A stretch of DNA of 64,000 nucleotides from an uncultured Verrucomicrobiota bacterium (GTDB lineage: Bacteria; Verrucomicrobiota; Kiritimatiellia; CAIVKH01): NCBI GenBank assembly GCA_937872895.1, contig CALMUP010000022.1, positions 1-64,000 on the forward strand, written 5' to 3'. Each line of letters starts with the position of its first letter. Position 1 is the first letter of the stretch. Under the pieces are notes generated by a model. It did not search any database. It was not told the DNA's origin and saw only the letters and a program-made list of their open reading frames with translations. Positions 58,856-64,000 of the stretch are shown piece after piece. The translations under genes and the position numbers were made by a program.

Positions 58856-61800
58856 ATGATGTTTACGCGTAACTTCAATTCTTTTCGCGCTGTGCGCATG
58901 CACCTTGGTCCGCTCATCATCTGCGCTATGACGCTTGGCCTGATGGTCACGGATACACGAGCCAATGTCATTGGTGACTTTGTATGGAATGACCTTAACA
59001 CGAACGGATTGCAGAACGTTGGTGAACCCGGGTTGTCTGGAGTCATTGTTACCCTCTATGACGGGGCGAGCAACTTCGTTGGCAGCACGTCGACGGATTC
59101 AAACGGTTTCTATTCCTTTACCAACCCAAGCAATGGCGTTTATTTCGTCGGGTTCATACCCCCGTTGGGTTTTACGTTTACCACCAACAATGTGGGTGCG
59201 GACGACAACCTGGACAGCGATGTGGCAACACCTGCCGGGTTCACCTTGCCGTTTGTCTTTACCGGTACGGCCATCACGAACATTGATGCCGGTCTGTACC
59301 AATTCTTCCCAGGTATCCAGATCACCAAGCTGGCCAGTGATGGAACCAATACCGCCGCCGACGGTACCGCACTCTATGTCACCAATGAAACGGTGGTGAC
59401 CTATACGTATGTCATCACCAACACCGGCAATACCGCGTTGTCGCTCATCTCGGTGGTGGATGATGTCCTGTTCGACTTCTTTGGTCAGTTGGACTGTCCG
59501 GATCAACTGTTGCCGGGCGAATCAATCACCTTTGTCACCGACGCCGTGATCACGGAAAGTGTCACCAATATTGGTTCCGTGGTGGCTTTTCCGGTTGATC
59601 CCAAGACGTGTAATCTGCTGGCTGGACTGGATCCGGTATCCGATGACGATGACGCCGTGGTCATCGTGGTGAATCCCGGTTATGACATCCTGAAGGAATT
59701 GACCAGCCCGTTGGGGCGTTCGGCTGCCGTGGGCGAGACCATTGAATTCACCATCACCATCACCAACACCGGCGATGTGGACCTGGCCACCGTGCCGGTC
59801 GAGGATACCTACGACACGGCCTTCATCAGCTATGTCTCGGCCGTACCCGCCTCGGACGACAACGTAAACGACGGTGTCATCAACTGGGCGGACATCGGCC
59901 CGCTGCCCATCGGCGCCAGCACGACGATCGTGGCTCAATTTACCGGCCGCGCCAGCACGCCCGACGGCGAAACGAACACCGTGGTGGCCACGCCTACCAC
60001 GCCACCGGAGTTCCCGCCCGTGCCGCCCAGGACGAACGAAGTCCCGTACGACATCCTCAACCCGGGCTTCTCCCTCACCAAGACCCTCATCTCGCCGACC
60101 GGCCGCGCCGCCGCCGTGGGCGAACAGATCGTCTTCTCCCTGACCGTGGTGAATACGGGCGATGTCGATTTCGTGACCCTCCCGCTGGAGGACCGCTACG
60201 ACACCTTCTTCCTCGCCTATGACTCCTCGTCGCCCGCCTCCGACAACAACGTTAACGATGGCGTCATCAACTGGACGGACATCGGTCCGCTTCCCGCCGG
60301 TGCCAGCACCAGCGTCACCGCGACCTTTATCGCCCTCGCCAGTACCGACAACGATGAGACCAACACGGTCGTGGCCAGCCCGACCACGCCACCCACCGAT
60401 CCGCCGGTTCCGCCGCGCACCAACGAGGTTCCTTATGACATCAGCAACCCGGGCTTCTCGCTGGTCAAAACCGTCGTCGCACCAACCGGTCGCGCGGCCG
60501 CCGTGGGCGAAACCATCACCTTCAGCCTGACCATCGTCAATAACGGCGACGTCAATCTGGTTACCGTACCGCTCGTGGACACCTTTGATTCCACCTACCT
60601 GACCTACGCCAGCGCGGTACCACCGGCCGATTCGGTGTCACCCGGACTTCTTTCCTGGTTGGATGTCGGTCCGCTCCCGGTCGGCGCCACGACCTCGGTC
60701 ACGGTCAACCTGATCGCCCTGGCCAGTTCGCTGAGCCTCCCGGAGACCAACACCGTCGTGGCCAGCCCGACCACGCCGCCGACCGAACCGCCGGTTCCGC
60801 CGCGCACCAACGAGGTCCCGTACGAAATCAGCGATCCGAATTTCGCCGTCTTCAAGACCCTGACCTCGCCGACCGGACGCGTCGCCCAGGTGGGCGAGAC
60901 CATCGTCTTCACCCTGACCGTGACCAATAGCGGGGACGTGACGCTGGTCACCGTTCCGGTGACCGACACGTTTGACGCCACCTACCTGGCGTTTGCCAGT
61001 GCAGTGCCGGTTCAGAGCGGCACTGGCTCCGGCACGGTCTCGTGGAACAACGTCGGACCGCTGGCTCCGGGTGCCGTGGCGACCATCACCGCAAACTTCA
61101 CCGCGCTGGCCAGCACGGTGAACACCGGTACGGAAACCAACACCGTGGTGGCAGCGCCCACCACGCCTCCGGATGAACCGCCGGTGCCGCCGCGCACCAA
61201 CGAGGTTCCTTATGACATCAGCAGTCCCGGCTTTACCGTGACCAAGACGGTGATCGCGCCGAGCGGCCGCGCCGCGCAAATCGGGGAAACGATCACCTTC
61301 CAGCTCACCGTGAACAACACCGGCGACGTGGACTTCGTGACCGTGCCGCTTTCGGACACCTTCGATGCCGCCTTCCTGTCGTTCGTGTCGGCGACTCCGG
61401 CGGAGACGTCCAGCGGTGCCGGATCGATCACCTGGGCCGATGTCGGCCCGTTGCCGGCGGGTGCGAGCACCTCGGTAACCGTCAACCTGACTGCCTTGCA
61501 GAGCACGGTCACCTCCGGTTCCGAAACCAACACCGTCGTGGCCAGCCCGACCACGCCGCCCGATCAGCCGCCAGTGCCGCCGCGCACCAACGACGTGCCT
61601 TACGACATCAGCAATGCCGGCTACTCCATCGTGAAGACGGTGACCTCGCCGGCCGGCCGCGCCGCCGCCGTCGGCGAAAACATCGTCTTTACCATCACGG
61701 TGGCGAACACCGGCGATGTCGCGCTGGTCACCGTCCCGCTGGTGGATATCTATGAGACCGCCATCCTGTCCTACGTGTCCTCCGTTCCAGCCTCGGATAA

Positions 61801-63664
61801 CAACATCAACGATGGCGTGATCAACTGGGCCGACATCGGGCCGCTGCCGGTAGGAGCCAGCACCAGCGTGGTGGCCACCTTTACCGCCATCGCCACGACG
61901 CCGAACGACCGCACCAACCGTGTGGTCGCCACGCCGACCACACCTCCGGATCAGCCGCCGGTGCCGCCGCGCACCAACGAGGTCCCGTACGACGTCAGCA
62001 GCCCCGGCTATACCATCACCAAGACCGTGGCCTCGCCGCTGAACCGCCCGGCCATTGTCGGCGAAGTGATCACCTTCCTCCTCACCGTTGCCAACACCGG
62101 CGACGTGACCCTGGTTACCGTCCCGCTGTCCGATACCTATGACACCGCCTTCCTGACCTTCAGCAACGCGGTTCCGCCTTCGGATGACACCGTCAACGAC
62201 GGGCAAATCAACTGGACCAATGTCGGACCGCTGGTTCCCGGGGCCTCGACCTCCGTGCTCGTGCGCTTCATCGCCGCCGCCCCGACCGGCAACGGCCTGG
62301 AAACAAACGTCGTGGTCGCGACCCCGACCACCCCGCCCGATGAGCCGCCGGTACCGCCGAAGACCAACGAGGTCCCGTATGACATCGAATACCTGGTCAT
62401 CGGCGACACGGTCTGGCTGGATCTCAACGGCAACGGCCAGACGGATGAAAACCTCTTCAACCAGGGCCTGAACGGCGTCCGCGTCAACCTCTTCGCCATC
62501 GAAAACGGCGCGACGAACCTGGTCGCCTTCCGCACCACCACCAACGGGGCCGGCCAGCGTGGCTACTACGTGTTCACCAACCTGCCGTTCGCGACCTACT
62601 TCGTGCAGGTGGATGTCACGACCTTGCCGGCGGCTGCGCCGACCAACGGGCCGAACGCCGGTCAGATCATCACCCTGGTCCCGACCACCCCGCTGCGCTA
62701 CAACGTGGTCATCCCGCCGAATGCGTCGTTCCTGACCGCCGACTTCGGTTTCATCTCAAGCGATCCGACCGCGGTGGAGTTGACCGAGTTCCGCGCCGAG
62801 GTCGAGGAATCGATGGTGACCCTGCTGTGGTCCACCGCGACGGAAATCAACAACATGGGCTTCCACCTGTACCGTTCGAGCACACCGGATGGTGAACGCG
62901 TGCGCATCACCGATGCGATGGTTCCCGGCCGTGGTACCGGACTCGGCGGTTCGTACAATCACGCGGAAACGGCACCGTTGGCCGACGGCACCTACTACTA
63001 CTGGCTCGAGGATGTGGAGTACGACTTCTCGACCCGCGAGCACGGTCCGCTGCGGGTGGTGGTCGGCGAGGCCGCGGCCGTGGAGGTGATCGGTTCCGCC
63101 GCGATTACCGCGGATGGACTCGTCCGGATTTCAGCGGCAACCCTCCAGGCGTCCGGCATCAATCCGGTCACGGTTGATCCGCAGCTCGTGCGCATCCTGA
63201 TCGACGGGGTGGAAGTCGCCGCCCTCGGTACCAGCTACGGCAACCAGTTCGGGCCTTCCGACTTCTTCATCGCCTATGTGGATAATCCGGAGTCCGCTAT
63301 CCGCTCGGTGGCGATCAGCCTTTCGGGCGAAGGTGAACCGAAACGGATGTCGTTCGGGTATGTGTATCTGAGCGATGCCGAGGGAGACACCTGGACCGCG
63401 GCGGCCGAAGACAATCGCATCACCGTCGCGCTTGAGCAGGAAGTGGTTCGTTCGCTGATCACCAACTTCAGTGACGACAACATCTGGCTGCTCGATGTGA
63501 CCGATGCCGCCGCCCCGCAATTGCTGCTCGGTGCCGATATCGTGTCGGTGGGCGGTCGTGCCGCCCTGTACTTCTCCGACCCGTCGAGCGCGCCACGCGT
63601 TCTGCATGCGATCAGCGCTTCGGCGGTGACCGAGATCCCGGTGCTCGACGTTCCGGCCGAGTAA
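58856..63664 (+). CDS. Secreted DUF11/SdrD-like repeat protein carrying the C25 accessory module but no protease
   Basis: The product has 1,602 residues. Signal peptide (LIICAMTLGLMVTDTRA), one SdrD-like domain (VIGDFVWNDLNTNGLQN), one DUF11 domain, then seven about 129-residue DUF11 units (about 273-1176), each ending with a form of PTTPPxxPPVPPRTNEVPYD. Another SdrD-like domain (VIGDTVWLDLNGNGQTDE) follows, then an FN3-like segment (VELTEFRAEVEESMVTLLW). The last about 200 residues (SAAITADGLVRISAATLQAS, NIWLLDVTDAAAPQLL) match the region just before the catalytic domain in both C25 proteins. No GHG or Cys motif and no Ca-loop tail are present. Start ATG 58856 has AAGGGG upstream. Likely an exported surface or structural protein. 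Confidence 0.85.
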   Translation: MMFTRNFNSFRAVRMHLGPLIICAMTLGLMVTDTRANVIGDFVWNDLNTNGLQNVGEPGLSGVIVTLYDGASNFVGSTSTDSNGFYSFTNPSNGVYFVGFIPPLGFTFTTNNVGADDNLDSDVATPAGFTLPFVFTGTAITNIDAGLYQFFPGIQITKLASDGTNTAADGTALYVTNETVVTYTYVITNTGNTALSLISVVDDVLFDFFGQLDCPDQLLPGESITFVTDAVITESVTNIGSVVAFPVDPKTCNLLAGLDPVSDDDDAVVIVVNPGYDILKELTSPLGRSAAVGETIEFTITITNTGDVDLATVPVEDTYDTAFISYVSAVPASDDNVNDGVINWADIGPLPIGASTTIVAQFTGRASTPDGETNTVVATPTTPPEFPPVPPRTNEVPYDILNPGFSLTKTLISPTGRAAAVGEQIVFSLTVVNTGDVDFVTLPLEDRYDTFFLAYDSSSPASDNNVNDGVINWTDIGPLPAGASTSVTATFIALASTDNDETNTVVASPTTPPTDPPVPPRTNEVPYDISNPGFSLVKTVVAPTGRAAAVGETITFSLTIVNNGDVNLVTVPLVDTFDSTYLTYASAVPPADSVSPGLLSWLDVGPLPVGATTSVTVNLIALASSLSLPETNTVVASPTTPPTEPPVPPRTNEVPYEISDPNFAVFKTLTSPTGRVAQVGETIVFTLTVTNSGDVTLVTVPVTDTFDATYLAFASAVPVQSGTGSGTVSWNNVGPLAPGAVATITANFTALASTVNTGTETNTVVAAPTTPPDEPPVPPRTNEVPYDISSPGFTVTKTVIAPSGRAAQIGETITFQLTVNNTGDVDFVTVPLSDTFDAAFLSFVSATPAETSSGAGSITWADVGPLPAGASTSVTVNLTALQSTVTSGSETNTVVASPTTPPDQPPVPPRTNDVPYDISNAGYSIVKTVTSPAGRAAAVGENIVFTITVANTGDVALVTVPLVDIYETAILSYVSSVPASDNNINDGVINWADIGPLPVGASTSVVATFTAIATTPNDRTNRVVATPTTPPDQPPVPPRTNEVPYDVSSPGYTITKTVASPLNRPAIVGEVITFLLTVANTGDVTLVTVPLSDTYDTAFLTFSNAVPPSDDTVNDGQINWTNVGPLVPGASTSVLVRFIAAAPTGNGLETNVVVATPTTPPDEPPVPPKTNEVPYDIEYLVIGDTVWLDLNGNGQTDENLFNQGLNGVRVNLFAIENGATNLVAFRTTTNGAGQRGYYVFTNLPFATYFVQVDVTTLPAAAPTNGPNAGQIITLVPTTPLRYNVVIPPNASFLTADFGFISSDPTAVELTEFRAEVEESMVTLLWSTATEINNMGFHLYRSSTPDGERVRITDAMVPGRGTGLGGSYNHAETAPLADGTYYYWLEDVEYDFSTREHGPLRVVVGEAAAVEVIGSAAITADGLVRISAATLQASGINPVTVDPQLVRILIDGVEVAALGTSYGNQFGPSDFFIAYVDNPESAIRSVAISLSGEGEPKRMSFGYVYLSDAEGDTWTAAAEDNRITVALEQEVVRSLITNFSDDNIWLLDVTDAAAPQLLLGADIVSVGGRAALYFSDPSSAPRVLHAISASAVTEIPVLDVPAE
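59674..62385 (+). repeat. Seven tandem about 387-bp DUF11 units
   Basis: Unit starts near 59674, 60061, 60448, 60835, 61225, 61615 and 62005, spaced 387 or 390 bp. Each encodes a roughly 129-residue unit with a Pro-rich linker. Divergence between units is greater than in the giant gene. Confidence 0.85.
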
Positions 63665-63685
63665 TCGCGCCTTCAACGTTTCGGA

Positions 63686-63727
63686 ACGGCGCGTCGACCC
63701 AACGGTTGACGCGCCGTATTTCTTTTA
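63686..63727 (+). terminator. Rho-independent terminator of the third island gene
   Basis: A 10-bp stem ACGGCGCGTC/GACGCGCCGT with a 12-nt loop, followed by ATTTCTTTT. 22 nt after the stop codon. Confidence 0.85.
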
Positions 63728-63789
63728 CGAGATCAGGCGGAACGGCTTGTGCTCAAGCCGCCAGGGATCATCCCGAAAAACGAAATAGT

Positions 63790-63824
63790 AACCACAAATG
63801 AACACGGATGGACACAGATTCACG
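63790..63824. repeat. Dispersed-repeat-like segment (ACCACAAATGAACACGGATG..)
   Basis: It resembles the ACCACGAATGAACACGGATG-type intergenic repeats I recall from environmental bacterial genomes. Only one copy is in the window, so the call rests on recall. Confidence 0.35.
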
Positions 63825-64000
63825 GGGGTGGACCCTGAATACCACGGTACTGAATAGGACAGGACTCCTTCCCATGATGAACCCGTCCTGATGCCATTAT
63901 GCGTTTGAATCGGTGTTCACCCCCGCCGAAGGCGGATCCGCCTATTGCGTGCGAAGTTTCGTCAACTCCGGTTTTCGGGATAATAGGGGCGGAGGGGAGG

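Larger units (their letters stand above)
63665..64000. other. 336-bp region after the third island gene
   Basis: It holds the terminator at 63686-63727 and the repeat-like segment at 63790-63824. No gene is visible before the window end. Confidence 0.65.

Overview
The window is about 60% GC chromosomal DNA from an uncultured-type bacterium, most likely in the Verrucomicrobiota/Kiritimatiellota (PVC) neighbourhood. I infer this from the secreted proteins (C25 gingipain-like proteases, DUF11 and SdrD-like arrays, Ca-loop tails of the form DPDGDGLSNWEEYLAGTDP), the small HARE-type winged-helix protein, the Hanks-type kinase, and the dispersed TTGAACGTTG palindromes. No rRNA, phage, insertion sequence or CRISPR is visible. 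The lineage call comes from protein style only.

Positions 1-33,000 are mostly housekeeping genes in short, tightly packed operons. In order: a truncated tRNA-Asn; a winged-helix protein; a minus-strand operon of an HMA-like lipoprotein, purC, xerD and rnc; a TPR membrane protein divergent from an SH3b protein; tadA divergent from lipA plus a GT2 glycosyltransferase; a DUF368 transporter; tRNA-Pro; an azoreductase; a Ser/Thr kinase; lhgO plus a KamA-family enzyme; an exported SNase; a membrane protein; a GH13 amylase; addB-addA; argC; and gpmI between two palindromic repeat clusters.

Positions 27,500-33,000 hold a methyltransferase/HIT pair and then what looks like a peptide-modification cassette. 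It comprises a large GT-C-like membrane protein coupled to an S26 peptidase, and, converging on them, an HprK-like kinase preceded by a 55-residue peptide gene with its own promoter. The peptide has a YxxP leader motif, two cysteines and a C-terminal serine. This is the best candidate for an undescribed system.

Positions 33,000-63,700 are a surface/secretion island of three plus-strand genes. The first encodes a 7,415-residue protein (22.2 kb) made of a Gly-rich head, dozens of DUF11/SdrD-like repeats and a complete C-terminal C25 cysteine protease. The second is a stand-alone C25 protease with the same tail domain. The third is a 1,602-residue repeat protein that ends in the protease's N-terminal accessory module but lacks the catalytic domain. 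The giant gene contains six tandem 330-bp repeats, fourteen 441-bp repeats in perfect phase, and an apparently identical 2,018-bp block present twice at an offset of 2,205 bp.
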